Under the pieces are notes generated by a model. That model did not search any database. It was given only the letters and a program-made list of their open reading frames with translations, and was not told the origin of the DNA. Shown here piece after piece: positions 8,521 through 15,631 of a stretch of 32,297 nt of DNA. Position numbers and translations under genes: made by a program. Each line of letters starts with the position of its first letter. The first letter of the stretch is position 1. Where the stretch lies: assembly GCA_017451145.1 (NCBI GenBank), contig JAFSSG010000018.1:1-32297 (forward strand), given 5' to 3'. This stretch comes from Clostridia bacterium. GTDB lineage: Bacteria > Bacillota_A > Clostridia > UBA1381.

Positions 8521-8540
8521 GTGCATTTAGGTGGTATAAT
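8511..8540 (+). promoter_or_regulatory. promoter for the rdgB-mazF operon
   Basis: -35 TTGACG (8511-8516), 18-bp spacer, -10 TATAAT (8535-8540) with an upstream TGG giving an extended -10. Transcription would start near 8547, leaving about 25 bases before the ATG, which is preceded by AAAGGTG. Confidence 0.8.
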
Positions 8541-8572
8541 AAAAAAATAAGGAACAATTTAAAGGTGAAATT

Positions 8573-9157
8573 ATGGAAATAGTTGCGGCGACAAATAACA
8601 GCGGTAAAGCAAGAGAATTTGCCGAGATTTTAAAAGACGCGGGAATGTCTGTTCTGACGATGAAAGACGTCGGCATAAGCATAGAAATCGACGAAACGGG
8701 CAAAAACTTTGCAGAAAATGCTATGATAAAGGCAAAAGCGGTGTCCAAGCTTTGCGATTTTCCGGTCTTGGCAGATGATTCAGGTCTTTGTGTAAATTGT
8801 TTAGACGGAGCACCGGGGCTGTATTCCGCAAGATTTGCGGGAGAAAATGCGACAGATAAAGAATTAAGAAAAAAACTCTTATCCGAAATGGAAGGAATGA
8901 CGGACAGAAGTGCATTTTTCATTTCAAGCGTCGTATTGCTTTTTAAAAACGGACAGGCGATAACAGCAGAGGGAAAAGTTTTTGGGACTATTCTGAATGA
9001 GGAAAAGGGGACAGGCGGTTTCGGCTATGACGCACTTTTCTACTGTGACGAAATAGGAAAAACATTTGCCGAAGCAACGCCTTTGGAAAAAGACGCGGTA
9101 AGTCACAGAGGCAGAGCCTTAAAAGCACTTTGCAAAAAAATCAAAGAGGTGAAATAG
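8573..9157 (+). CDS. rdgB: XTP/dITP diphosphatase (RdgB/HAM1 family)
   Basis: House-cleaning enzyme of 194 residues that hydrolyses ITP, dITP and XTP to the monophosphates and so keeps deaminated purines out of nucleic acids. Family motifs are all present: AATNNSGKAREF at the N-terminus, ETGKNFAENAMIKA (about 42-55), LADDSGL (about 64-70), GAPGLYSARFAG, GGFGYDALF and the C-terminal SHRGRAL. The next gene starts immediately after the stop codon. This is the first gene of a six-gene run. Confidence 0.95.
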   Translation: MEIVAATNNSGKAREFAEILKDAGMSVLTMKDVGISIEIDETGKNFAENAMIKAKAVSKLCDFPVLADDSGLCVNCLDGAPGLYSARFAGENATDKELRKKLLSEMEGMTDRSAFFISSVVLLFKNGQAITAEGKVFGTILNEEKGTGGFGYDALFYCDEIGKTFAEATPLEKDAVSHRGRALKALCKKIKEVK

Positions 9158-9661
9158 ATGGATATTTTCAGAGAACAAATTGTAGAACGCAAAAAAAATA
9201 CTAAGGATATGGCAATCATTGCAGGGATTGTTGCATTGACGCTTTTGCTGTCCTTTGTGCTTATTTCGATTGCGGGAGCTTTAGCCTTTCTGCTTTTATG
9301 CGGACTTTGGTATGGAGCTTGGCGTCTTATAACAGGGAAAAACATAGAGTATGAGTATATCATAACCGATACGATTTTGGATATAGACAAAATCATTGCA
9401 AAGCGTTCAAGAAAACGGATTTTAAGCATTGACTTAGCCGATGCAGAGCGGTTTATGCCGATATCGGATATGCCAAATATAGACGTAAAAACAGTCGATG
9501 CAACGCCAAACGGCATTGAAGACGGTGTTTACGGCGTTGATTTTTCATCAAATGCCCAAATGCAAAGGCTATTGTTTAAACCCGACAAAAAATTCTTGAA
9601 TTCGGCAAAAATGGCTCGTCCAAGTCTTGTTGTGTTAAAACGTGAAGATATAGAGGAGTAA
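9158..9661 (+). CDS. Small membrane protein, possibly DUF6106 family
   Basis: Unknown function, 167 residues. The N-terminus is basic, followed by two hydrophobic segments (about 19-38 and 40-58) ending in a GLWYGAWRL motif. The rest is a soluble, probably cytoplasmic domain beginning with YEYIITDTILDIDKII, which resembles small PH-like domains that follow membrane hairpins. From memory this type is labelled DUF6106 in Clostridia, but I cannot verify it. It directly abuts rdgB and is 5 bases from the NAD(P)HX repair gene, so it belongs to the operon. Confidence 0.75.
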   Translation: MDIFREQIVERKKNTKDMAIIAGIVALTLLLSFVLISIAGALAFLLLCGLWYGAWRLITGKNIEYEYIITDTILDIDKIIAKRSRKRILSIDLADAERFMPISDMPNIDVKTVDATPNGIEDGVYGVDFSSNAQMQRLLFKPDKKFLNSAKMARPSLVVLKREDIEE

Positions 9662-9666
9662 TTTCC

Positions 9667-11154
9667 ATGAAAGTCTGTACTGTTTCGGAAATGCGTAACG
9701 CCGATAAAATTGCCTCGGAAAACTTTGGTATTCCGAGCATTGTTTTGATGGAAAATGCCGCCATTTCCTGCGTCTCGGAGGTAATCGGATTTGACAGCTT
9801 TACCGTGCTTTGCGGTAAGGGAAATAATGCAGGTGACGGTTTTGCGATAGCAAGACACCTGATAAACAGAGGGAAAAAGGTTAAAATTTATACGCTCTTC
9901 GGCGAAGAATTTTCGGGTGACTGCAAAATCAATTTTGATATACTTAAAAATATATCGGTGCCCTTTTGTAAGACAGATTTGGAAATTCTGAAAACCGATA
10001 TAATGCTTTCCGATTGCGTAATTGACGCTGTTTTTGGCACAGGTCTTAAAGGTGAGATTGACGTAAAAACGGCGGAAATTTTCGATATAGTCAATGAATT
10101 TTCAAACTATGTGCTTTCGGTAGATGTTCCGTCGGGGATAGACGGAGATAGCGGAAATGTCCTGAAAAATGCAATAAAAGCTGATAAAACTGTGACTTTT
10201 GCGGCATATAAAAAAGGACTTTTGCTGTACCCTGCGGCAGATTTTACAGGGGAAATAAAGGTTTCAGATATATCAATCCCGAAAACCGTGCTAAGCAACA
10301 TAAAAATTGAAGTTACCGATGATGAAACGGCAAAATCATTGATGCCGAAACGGCAGGAAAATTCGTATAAGGGCGATTACGGAAAAATCCTTATAATCGG
10401 CGGAAGCGTTGGTATGGCGGGAGCCGTTTGCCTTTCGGCAAAATCGGCATTTAAAGCGGGAGCGGGGCTTGTAAAGGCGTGTGTTCCGCACGAAATAAAT
10501 GACATAGTTCAAAAAAATGTTATAGAGGCTATGACAGAAAGCGTGGATTTTGAAAAGGACAAAACACGCATAGCCGAGCTGATAAACGGTTATGATGCTG
10601 TACTTTTCGGTAACGGAATAGGCAGAGAAGCTTTTGCAGATGAGCTTTTGGAAGAAATTTTAAAAACGGCAAAAATCCCGATTGTAATCGACGCCGACGG
10701 ACTTTTTGCACTTTCAAAAAAGCCGGAGCTTTTAAAGCTTTGCGGTGAAAACGCAGTTTTAACACCGCATACGATGGAGATGGCACGGCTTTTAGGAGTT
10801 TCCGCAGACGAGGTAGAAAAAAGTAGGTTTGAGCTGTCAAAGGAGTTTGCAACAAAAAACAGACTGACACTTGTTCTGAAGGGAAATCATACTATAATAA
10901 CAGCACCTGACGGAACTCAGAGGGTAAATATGACAGGCAACAGCGGAATGGCAACGGCGGGGAGCGGTGACGCTTTGGCAGGGATTTTGGCGGGGCTTTT
11001 GCCTGTTTGCAAAAACGGTTTTGATGCGGCAACGCTGTCTGTTTATCTTCACGGAAAAGCGGGTGATTTTGCCGCACAGCAGTTAGGCAAAACGTCGCTT
11101 ACGGCAGGGGATATAGTAGAGGCAATATCCCACATATTACCTGTGGAAATTTAA
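9667..11154 (+). CDS. nnr: Bifunctional NAD(P)H-hydrate epimerase / ADP-dependent dehydratase
   Basis: Repairs hydrated NADH and NADPH; 495 residues. The N-terminal YjeF_N epimerase domain (about 1-215) shows MENAA and GKGNNAGDGFAIARHL. The C-terminal ribokinase-like dehydratase domain (about 220-495) shows GDYGKILIIGGS, LTPHTMEMARLLG, LKGNHTIITAPDG and the catalytic GNSGMATAGSGDALAGIL. The fusion is the usual bacterial form (NnrE and NnrD in one chain). It sits between the small membrane protein and alr, as in many Firmicutes where it neighbours alr and the EndoA toxin. Confidence 0.95.
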   Translation: MKVCTVSEMRNADKIASENFGIPSIVLMENAAISCVSEVIGFDSFTVLCGKGNNAGDGFAIARHLINRGKKVKIYTLFGEEFSGDCKINFDILKNISVPFCKTDLEILKTDIMLSDCVIDAVFGTGLKGEIDVKTAEIFDIVNEFSNYVLSVDVPSGIDGDSGNVLKNAIKADKTVTFAAYKKGLLLYPAADFTGEIKVSDISIPKTVLSNIKIEVTDDETAKSLMPKRQENSYKGDYGKILIIGGSVGMAGAVCLSAKSAFKAGAGLVKACVPHEINDIVQKNVIEAMTESVDFEKDKTRIAELINGYDAVLFGNGIGREAFADELLEEILKTAKIPIVIDADGLFALSKKPELLKLCGENAVLTPHTMEMARLLGVSADEVEKSRFELSKEFATKNRLTLVLKGNHTIITAPDGTQRVNMTGNSGMATAGSGDALAGILAGLLPVCKNGFDAATLSVYLHGKAGDFAAQQLGKTSLTAGDIVEAISHILPVEI

Positions 11155-11163
11155 AAAACAATA

Positions 11164-11172
11164 TGATATAAT
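11164..11172 (+). promoter_or_regulatory. possible internal extended -10 promoter before alr
   Basis: TGATATAAT lies in the 33-base gap before alr. It is a perfect -10 with an extended TG motif but no convincing -35. It could give alr and the toxin-antitoxin pair extra transcription independent of rdgB. Confidence 0.4.
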
Positions 11173-11187
11173 AAAGAGGAATTTAAG

Positions 11188-12339
11188 ATGAGAACTTGGG
11201 CAGAAATTGACTTAGACGCACTAAAGTATAACTTTGAAAATATTAAAAGCGTCTTAAAACCGGAAACTAAAATTATGTCGGTGGTAAAAACCGACGCATA
11301 CGGTCACGGATACGAGGAATGTTGCAGAACTCTTTTAGAGTGCGGAACATACGCGTTTGCCGTTGCAACTCTTTCCGAGGCGAAACAGGTGCGAAAGTTA
11401 TGTCCCGATACGCCGATACTGATTTTGGGTGCTATTCAAAAGGAGGATATGGCGGAGCTTATCAGGTACGATATTATGCCCACCATAACCGATACCGATA
11501 ACTGCATAGCCCTGTCAAAAGAGGCGGAAAAAGCAAATAAAACGGTAAAAATTCATATCAAAGCAGATACGGGAATGTCGAGAATAGGGTTTGTCGCAGA
11601 CGATAAATCTACGCCCTCAAACATTTTAAAAATATCAAAACTTCCGAATATTGAAATAAACGGGATTTTTTCGCATTTTGCATGTGCTGATGAGGAAAAT
11701 CCGGAATATACCTATATGCAGTTTGACAGATTTTTAAAACTCATAGCAGAGCTTGAAGATTTGGGAATAAAAATCCCGATAAAGCATATAGCGAACAGTG
11801 CCGCAATTATGATGTACCCGGAAATGCAACTTGATATGGTGCGTCCCGGTATCATACTTTACGGCTACTACCCTTCTGATGAGGTCGATAAAAAACGGCT
11901 TTCGATAAAGCCTGTTATGACCGTAAAATCACGCATAACGCTTGTAAAAGAAGCGGAAAAAGGCGTGGGCGTAAGCTATGGAAAAGAGTACATAACCGAG
12001 AGAAAAACAAAGATTGCAACAGTGCCTGTCGGTTATGGCGACGGATATTTACGTGCTCTTAAAAACAAGGCAAAAATGGAGCTTTCCGGAGAACTTTGCG
12101 ATGTTGTAGGAAGAATTTGTATGGACCAATGTATGATAGACGTCACAAATGTCAATAATATAAGTATAGGTGACGAAGTGACGGTCTTTGGTAACGGAAA
12201 AATCACAGCGGACAGCGTTGCAAATTGGCTTGGCACGATAAGTTATGAGGTTTTGTGCCTTGTAGCAAGTCGTGTTCCGAAAATTTATGTTAAGGGAGGG
12301 AAGATAACAAGAAAGAAGGATTATTTGGAGGAAGTTTAA
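11188..12339 (+). CDS. alr: Alanine racemase
   Basis: PLP enzyme of 383 residues that makes D-alanine for peptidoglycan. The PLP lysine is Lys34 in VVKTDAYGHG, with Thr where most relatives have Ala. The catalytic tyrosine is in VSYGKEY (about residue 266), followed by VPVGYGDGY. The N-terminal TIM barrel and C-terminal beta domain have normal length. An AAAGAGGA site precedes the ATG. The antitoxin gene begins 6 bases after its stop, the classic alr-toxin/antitoxin arrangement of Firmicutes. Confidence 0.96.
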   Translation: MRTWAEIDLDALKYNFENIKSVLKPETKIMSVVKTDAYGHGYEECCRTLLECGTYAFAVATLSEAKQVRKLCPDTPILILGAIQKEDMAELIRYDIMPTITDTDNCIALSKEAEKANKTVKIHIKADTGMSRIGFVADDKSTPSNILKISKLPNIEINGIFSHFACADEENPEYTYMQFDRFLKLIAELEDLGIKIPIKHIANSAAIMMYPEMQLDMVRPGIILYGYYPSDEVDKKRLSIKPVMTVKSRITLVKEAEKGVGVSYGKEYITERKTKIATVPVGYGDGYLRALKNKAKMELSGELCDVVGRICMDQCMIDVTNVNNISIGDEVTVFGNGKITADSVANWLGTISYEVLCLVASRVPKIYVKGGKITRKKDYLEEV

Positions 12340-12345
12340 AAAAGC

Positions 12346-12582
12346 ATGGCGGGGGGCATGATTACTTTGTCACATAAAAAAAGGGGCATAGCCGATTTAA
12401 AATTCATAAAAAGTAAAAATAAATCCGTTCCCGAAATTTGCACCGTGTATGAGAGGAAAAATCTGCTTAAAAACGGCTATATCAAGATGTCAAAGGAAAA
12501 TACTTTTTTGGCAGAAATGTGTTTAAAATCGGATAACGAGGCTTTATCCGTGTGTGAGGAAAAACTAACGGAGTGTGAATAG
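12346..12582 (+). CDS. Probable EndoAI/MazE-type antitoxin lacking a visible RHH domain
   Basis: A 78-residue protein placed exactly where the antitoxin of EndoA/MazF belongs, between alr and the toxin. Its C-terminal half (about 40-78), with [16 protein letters not shown] and EEKLTECE, resembles the toxin-binding tail of clostridial EndoAI proteins (GY..M..IN..LAE ... YE..L.E.E, from memory). The N-terminal 38 residues are basic ([18 protein letters not shown]) and do not look like the ribbon-helix-helix DNA-binding fold normally found there. An alternative ATG at 12358 would give 74 residues; GGAGGAAG at 12326-12333 favours the first ATG. The stop codon is one base from the toxin's GTG, so the pair is translationally coupled. 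Confidence 0.72.
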   Translation: MAGGMITLSHKKRGIADLKFIKSKNKSVPEICTVYERKNLLKNGYIKMSKENTFLAEMCLKSDNEALSVCEEKLTECE

Positions 12583-12583
12583 A

Positions 12584-12934
12584 GTGGTTGTAAAACGAGG
12601 CGACATTTATTATGCTGATTTAAGCCCCGTAATAGGGAGCGAACAGGGCGGAATAAGACCTGTTCTGATAATTCAGAATGATGTCGGAAATAAATACAGT
12701 CCGACCGTTATAGCGGCGGCGATAACCTCGCAGATAAATAAGGCAAAAATGCCGACACATATAGAACTGTCTGCGTCGGAATACGGGCTGTATAAGGATT
12801 CTGTGGTATTACTCGAACAAATACGGACTATTGATAAGAAAAGATTAAGGGAAAAGGTTGCACATTTGGATAAAGGGCTTATGGAGGACGTAAATAACGC
12901 TCTTGCCGTAAGCTTTGGTATAGAAAATATTTAA
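12584..12934 (+). CDS. ndoA: mRNA interferase EndoA (MazF/PemK family toxin)
   Basis: Sequence-specific endoribonuclease of 116 residues, the same length as B. subtilis EndoA. It begins [15 protein letters not shown], the canonical family start. Catalytic Arg25 (in GGIRPVLI) and Thr48 (in AAAITSQ) fall at exactly the positions known for EndoA. The GTG at 12584 is chosen over a GTG at 12575 because it restores this start and leaves ACGGAG at good distance. A strong terminator follows, closing the operon that starts at rdgB. Confidence 0.94.
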   Translation: MVVKRGDIYYADLSPVIGSEQGGIRPVLIIQNDVGNKYSPTVIAAAITSQINKAKMPTHIELSASEYGLYKDSVVLLEQIRTIDKKRLREKVAHLDKGLMEDVNNALAVSFGIENI

Positions 12935-12960
12935 TGTGGTGTTCGCACTACATAGCTAAA

Positions 12961-12984
12961 AAGGACTGCTTGGCAGTCCTTTTA
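12961..12984 (+). terminator. Rho-independent terminator after ndoA
   Basis: AAGGACTGC (12961-12969), loop TTG, GCAGTCCTT (12973-12981) then TTA. The perfect 9-bp stem can be extended by A-T pairs from the preceding A-run. It ends the rdgB-to-ndoA operon. Confidence 0.85.
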
Positions 12985-13033
12985 ATGTGTTGATTTTAAT
13001 CTCGAAATTCAAAAAATTCTTGAAAAGAAAAGA

Positions 13034-13082
13034 AGCCTCCCTTGTGTAAAGGGAGAGGGACCGCCTTTGGCGGTGGAGGGAT
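13034..13082. repeat. palindromic interspersed repeat, CCTCCC/GGAGGG type
   Basis: The outer arms GCCTCCC and GGAGGG enclose two small hairpins: CTCCCTT/AAGGGAG with loop GTGTA, and CCGCC-TTT-GGCGG. From memory, elements of this form (GCCTCCCTTGTGTAA...GGAGGGAT) recur in intergenic regions of gut Clostridia. Only one copy is in this window, so its repeat status is inference. Confidence 0.6.
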
Positions 13083-13110
13083 AGCATAAAAAAATAGTTT
13101 TATGGTTCTT

Positions 13111-13153
13111 TCCCCTTTCAATAGGGGATTTTTAAGGGGAGAATCCCCTTAAA
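13111..13153. repeat. double hairpin of CCCC/GGGG type
   Basis: Two adjacent hairpins: TCCCC...GGGGA (13111-13128) and the perfect 10-bp stem TTTAAGGGGA-GAA-TCCCCTTAAA (13131-13153). Part of the hairpin mosaic between ndoA and the XRE gene. Confidence 0.55.
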
Positions 13154-13162
13154 CGGTTTGTG

Positions 13163-13193
13163 GAGGGTCTGGGAGGGAATCCGACCCTCCCAG
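13163..13193. repeat. hairpin with two alternative pairings
   Basis: CTGGGAGGG (13169-13177) pairs with CCCTCCCAG (13185-13193). Alternatively GAGGGTC (13163-13169) pairs with GACCCTC (13183-13189). The two stems exclude each other. Part of the same intergenic mosaic. Confidence 0.5.
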
Positions 13194-13201
13194 TGCTTTT
13201 G

Positions 13202-13224
13202 CTACTTTTCACACTGAAAAGTAG
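13202..13224. repeat. hairpin CTACTTTTC/GAAAAGTAG
   Basis: Perfect 9-bp arms with loop ACACT, lying just past the 3' end of the XRE gene. It has no U-run on either strand, so it is probably the last module of the repeat mosaic rather than a terminator. Confidence 0.5.
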
Positions 13225-13239
13225 GGAATAAACAGCTTT

Positions 13240-13467
13240 TTAGTCCCTAAATTCAAACAGCTTTTTAAGAGGGATATTAAGTGCCTCGGCAATATCTATA
13301 AGTGTATCAAGTGTGCAGGAAGATGCTGCGGTTTCAATGCGTTGTAAATATTGACTGCTTATGTCTGCCTTTTCGGCAAGTTGCATTTGAGTCATACCCT
13401 GCTCTTTTCTGTAATGTAAAATATTTAAACCTATTCCAAGCCAAATATCAAAATTTTTGTTTTTCAT
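13240..13467 (-). CDS. Small XRE-family helix-turn-helix regulator
   Basis: A 75-residue stand-alone HTH_3 domain. Residues about 12-67 form the Cro/C1 five-helix fold, with the motif MTQMQLAEKADISSQYLQRI and the typical ending LIDIAEALNIPLKKLF. No sensor domain is present. GAGGTGTTAGT precedes the ATG. It is transcribed away from the SLOG-family gene across a 139-base gap and may regulate itself and that neighbour (inference from layout). Confidence 0.88.
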   Translation of the reverse strand: MKNKNFDIWLGIGLNILHYRKEQGMTQMQLAEKADISSQYLQRIETAASSCTLDTLIDIAEALNIPLKKLFEFRD

Positions 13468-13546
13468 ACTAACACCTCAATAAAAGTATATGCAGATATT
13501 CTAAGGTTATCTACAAACAAAACGTCATAAAATAAAAACAAAATAG

Positions 13547-13575
13547 TTGAAAAAAGAAAGGGAATATGGTAAAAT
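13547..13575 (+). promoter_or_regulatory. promoter for the SLOG-like gene
   Basis: -35 TTGAAA (13547-13552), 17-bp spacer ending TGG, -10 TAAAAT (13570-13575). This is an extended -10 type promoter. Transcription should start about 25 bases before the ATG, which has TAGGAG upstream. Confidence 0.7.
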
Positions 13576-13606
13576 CCAAATAAAATGACTGTTAGGAGAT
13601 AAAAAT

Positions 13607-14059
13607 ATGAAGGAAAAAATGTGCTGTTTTGATGGTGATAAAACGGAATTTAGTGAAGAAAAGTTAAAAAAGGCAATAACCGAGCTTATAAAAAAGGAAA
13701 ATGTGAGAAAATTCTGTTTTTTACGAAAATCCGAACTTGACAGTGTCGCTCTTGCTATATTAAAAGAATTGAAAAACGAATATCCCGATATTGCTTTGGG
13801 TATGATTTTGCCGAACATAAATATAGAATTTTTAGATGTGAAAGCAAAGCCGTTTTGCGATTATGATTTTTTTCTTACAGACAAAATCGCTTATGAAACC
13901 GAAAACGGCTGGTTTATGAAAAAATTCAATCACTATATGGTGGAATGCTCCGACTTTTTGATTTGCCATTGCAATACCAAATCGGGCAGGGCGTATGGAA
14001 CTATAAAATATGCCGAAAGTTTTGAGAATGTAAAAATACTGAATATAGCTAAAATATAG
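13607..14059 (+). CDS. SLOG/YpsA-like (DUF1273-type) Rossmann-fold protein
   Basis: A 150-residue cytoplasmic protein. The first half alternates predicted helices and strands (FCFLRKSELDSVALAILKEL), and the second half has CSDFLICHCNTKSGRAYGTI, a glycine-rich nucleotide-binding loop resembling YpsA and other SLOG proteins. SLOG domains bind nucleotides or nucleotide-like ligands in diverse contexts. No fused effector domain is present. It has its own promoter and no partner other than the divergent XRE regulator, so its role is unknown. Confidence 0.65.
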   Translation: MKEKMCCFDGDKTEFSEEKLKKAITELIKKENVRKFCFLRKSELDSVALAILKELKNEYPDIALGMILPNINIEFLDVKAKPFCDYDFFLTDKIAYETENGWFMKKFNHYMVECSDFLICHCNTKSGRAYGTIKYAESFENVKILNIAKI

Positions 14060-14068
14060 TAAAATTTA

Positions 14069-14097
14069 TTGCAATTTGTGTGCAGTTGGTATATAAT
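14069..14097 (+). promoter_or_regulatory. promoter for the cation:proton antiporter
   Basis: -35 TTGCAA (14069-14074), 17-bp spacer, -10 TATAAT (14092-14097). It starts 10 bases after the SLOG gene and gives a leader of about 68 bases ahead of the antiporter. Confidence 0.75.
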
Positions 14098-14115
14098 AGT
14101 GTGTGGATTATATGG

Positions 14116-14150
14116 GATAGAACGGTTTTTGCCGTTCTATCTAAATTTTT
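14116..14150 (+). terminator. attenuator-like hairpin in the antiporter leader
   Basis: GATAGAACGG (14116-14125) pairs perfectly with CCGTTCTATC (14132-14141), loop TTTTTG, followed by TAAATTTTTG. It lies between the antiporter promoter and its gene, so it could act as an attenuator. It could equally be a leaky terminator for the SLOG transcript. Confidence 0.55.
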
Positions 14151-14171
14151 GTATTAAAAAGGACAGATAAA

Positions 14172-15482
14172 ATGGAAACCTTATTAACTTTAAGCATTGC
14201 TCTGATTGCAGGAATGATGATGACGAGGGTGGTAAAGCCCTTAAAACTTCCTGCCGTTACAGCGTATTTAATAGCAGGAGTTTTGGTAGGACCTTACTGC
14301 TTAGGACTTCTAAAGATTTCAGGGCTCGGATTTGTTTCACACGGGAACGTCGAACAGTTTTCGATTATAAGCGACGTTGCACTCGGATTTATCGCTTTTG
14401 CGATAGGCAACGAATTCCGCCTGTCACAGCTTAGGGAAACGGGCAGACAGGCGACGATAGTCGGTATTGTTCAGGCACTTTTTGCCACGCTTTTTGTGGA
14501 TATTGCACTCATTTTACTGCATTTCATAGTTGGCGATATACTGCCCTTGCCGTCGGCAATAATCTTAGGTGCGATTGCGACCGCAACAGCACCTGCGGCA
14601 ACGCTCATGGTAGTCCGTCAATATAAGGCAAAGGGAAAGCTTACAGACATACTTTTGCCCGTAGTCGCCCTTGATGACGCTGTGGGACTTGTGGTTTTTG
14701 CGGTTTCGTTCGGTATTGCAGAGGCGTTGGGGAGCGGTAGAGTTGACGCCGTTTCCATAATTTTAGAGCCTATGCTTGAGATAGTTTTATCGCTGATATT
14801 GGGTGCTGTTATGGGGTATCTTTTAACACATCTTGAAAAGCTTTTTAACTCCAACAGCAACCGCTTGACGCTTGTTATAAGCATAGTCATTCTAACGGTG
14901 GCACTTTCCATGATGGAATTTGATGTTTGTGGCATACATATCGGATTTTCGTCGCTTCTTGTATGTATGATGCTGGGAACGGTGTTCTGCAATATTTGTC
15001 CCGTGTCCTTTGACCTCATGGAACGTGCGGATAAATGGACTGTACCGCTTAACGCACTCTTTTTCGTAATAAGCGGTGCGGAATTGGAGCTTTCTGTTTT
15101 CGCAAAAATGAGCGTGGTTTTAATAGGAATTGTGTATATAATCTCACGTTCGCTCGGGAAATATGTGGGTGCGTATGTCAGCTGTGCTATGTCTGAATGC
15201 GACGAAACGGTTAAAAAATATTTAGGAATAACTCTTTTGCCTCAGGCAGGTGTGGCACTCGGAATGTGTGTTACAGTATCTGCGAAAATGGGTGAGAACG
15301 GCTCACTTATCCGAAACATCGTGCTTTTTGCTGTGCTGATATATGAGCTTTTCGGCCCTGTTATGACTAAAAATGCGCTTATGGCGTCAGGTGATATTAC
15401 GCCAAAAAGCGAGGAGGTTTTAAACAGACGTAAAGCAAGACTTGAAGAAGGAAATTTGCGAAAACCTTCAAAAAAAGCTTGA
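14172..15482 (+). CDS. Cation:proton antiporter (CPA2 Na+/H+ exchanger family)
   Basis: A 436-residue membrane protein with about 12-13 hydrophobic segments. It shows the family hallmarks: an unwound-helix motif ATATAPAATLMVV (about 138-150) and the ion-binding aspartates in ALDDAVGLVVFA (about 165-176). It exchanges Na+ or K+ for protons across the cytoplasmic membrane; the ion cannot be told from sequence. There is no RCK/TrkA_N regulatory domain, only a short basic tail. GGACAGATAAA precedes the ATG. The TGA stop is part of the -35 of the rpsB promoter. Confidence 0.92.
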   Translation: METLLTLSIALIAGMMMTRVVKPLKLPAVTAYLIAGVLVGPYCLGLLKISGLGFVSHGNVEQFSIISDVALGFIAFAIGNEFRLSQLRETGRQATIVGIVQALFATLFVDIALILLHFIVGDILPLPSAIILGAIATATAPAATLMVVRQYKAKGKLTDILLPVVALDDAVGLVVFAVSFGIAEALGSGRVDAVSIILEPMLEIVLSLILGAVMGYLLTHLEKLFNSNSNRLTLVISIVILTVALSMMEFDVCGIHIGFSSLLVCMMLGTVFCNICPVSFDLMERADKWTVPLNALFFVISGAELELSVFAKMSVVLIGIVYIISRSLGKYVGAYVSCAMSECDETVKKYLGITLLPQAGVALGMCVTVSAKMGENGSLIRNIVLFAVLIYELFGPVMTKNALMASGDITPKSEEVLNRRKARLEEGNLRKPSKKA

Positions 15483-15507
15483 CAATAAGGGGAAAATCTG
15501 TTAAAAT
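15479..15507 (+). promoter_or_regulatory. strong promoter for rpsB-tsf
   Basis: -35 TTGACA (15479-15484, consensus), 17-bp spacer, -10 TAAAAT (15502-15507). The -35 overlaps the stop codon of the antiporter gene. Predicted initiation near 15514 gives a leader of about 118 bases. Confidence 0.85.
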
Positions 15508-15513
15508 GGTCAG

Positions 15514-15631
15514 GTATGACATTGGTTAAACCAAAATACACACATTGTCTGACTTTTGCGGTGTTGCCGAGGTCGGTTCCGCAAGAGAGCGAGGGCTTTG
15601 GAGGAAATTAAAAACAAGGAGGAATTTTACA
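15514..15631 (+). promoter_or_regulatory. structured 5' leader of rpsB, possible S2 autoregulatory element
   Basis: The leader contains a 9-bp stem with one G-U pair: CTTTTGCGG (15553-15561) with CCGCAAGAG (15579-15587). It encloses a smaller CCG/CGG stem with loop AGGT (15567-15576). Ribosomal protein S2 leaders are known regulatory RNAs in bacteria (family knowledge). That this one binds S2 is inference. A long in-frame extension through this region is not coding. Confidence 0.5.

Noticed and set aside
13508..13516. DnaA box (TTATCTACA)
   Set aside because: A single site with one mismatch and no cluster around it; expected by chance in AT-rich DNA.
15545..15631. In-frame N-terminal extension of rpsB
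   Set aside because: The extra 29 codons have no ribosome site, overlap a stable hairpin leader and do not resemble S2; AAGGAGG at 15616-15622 fixes the start at 15632.
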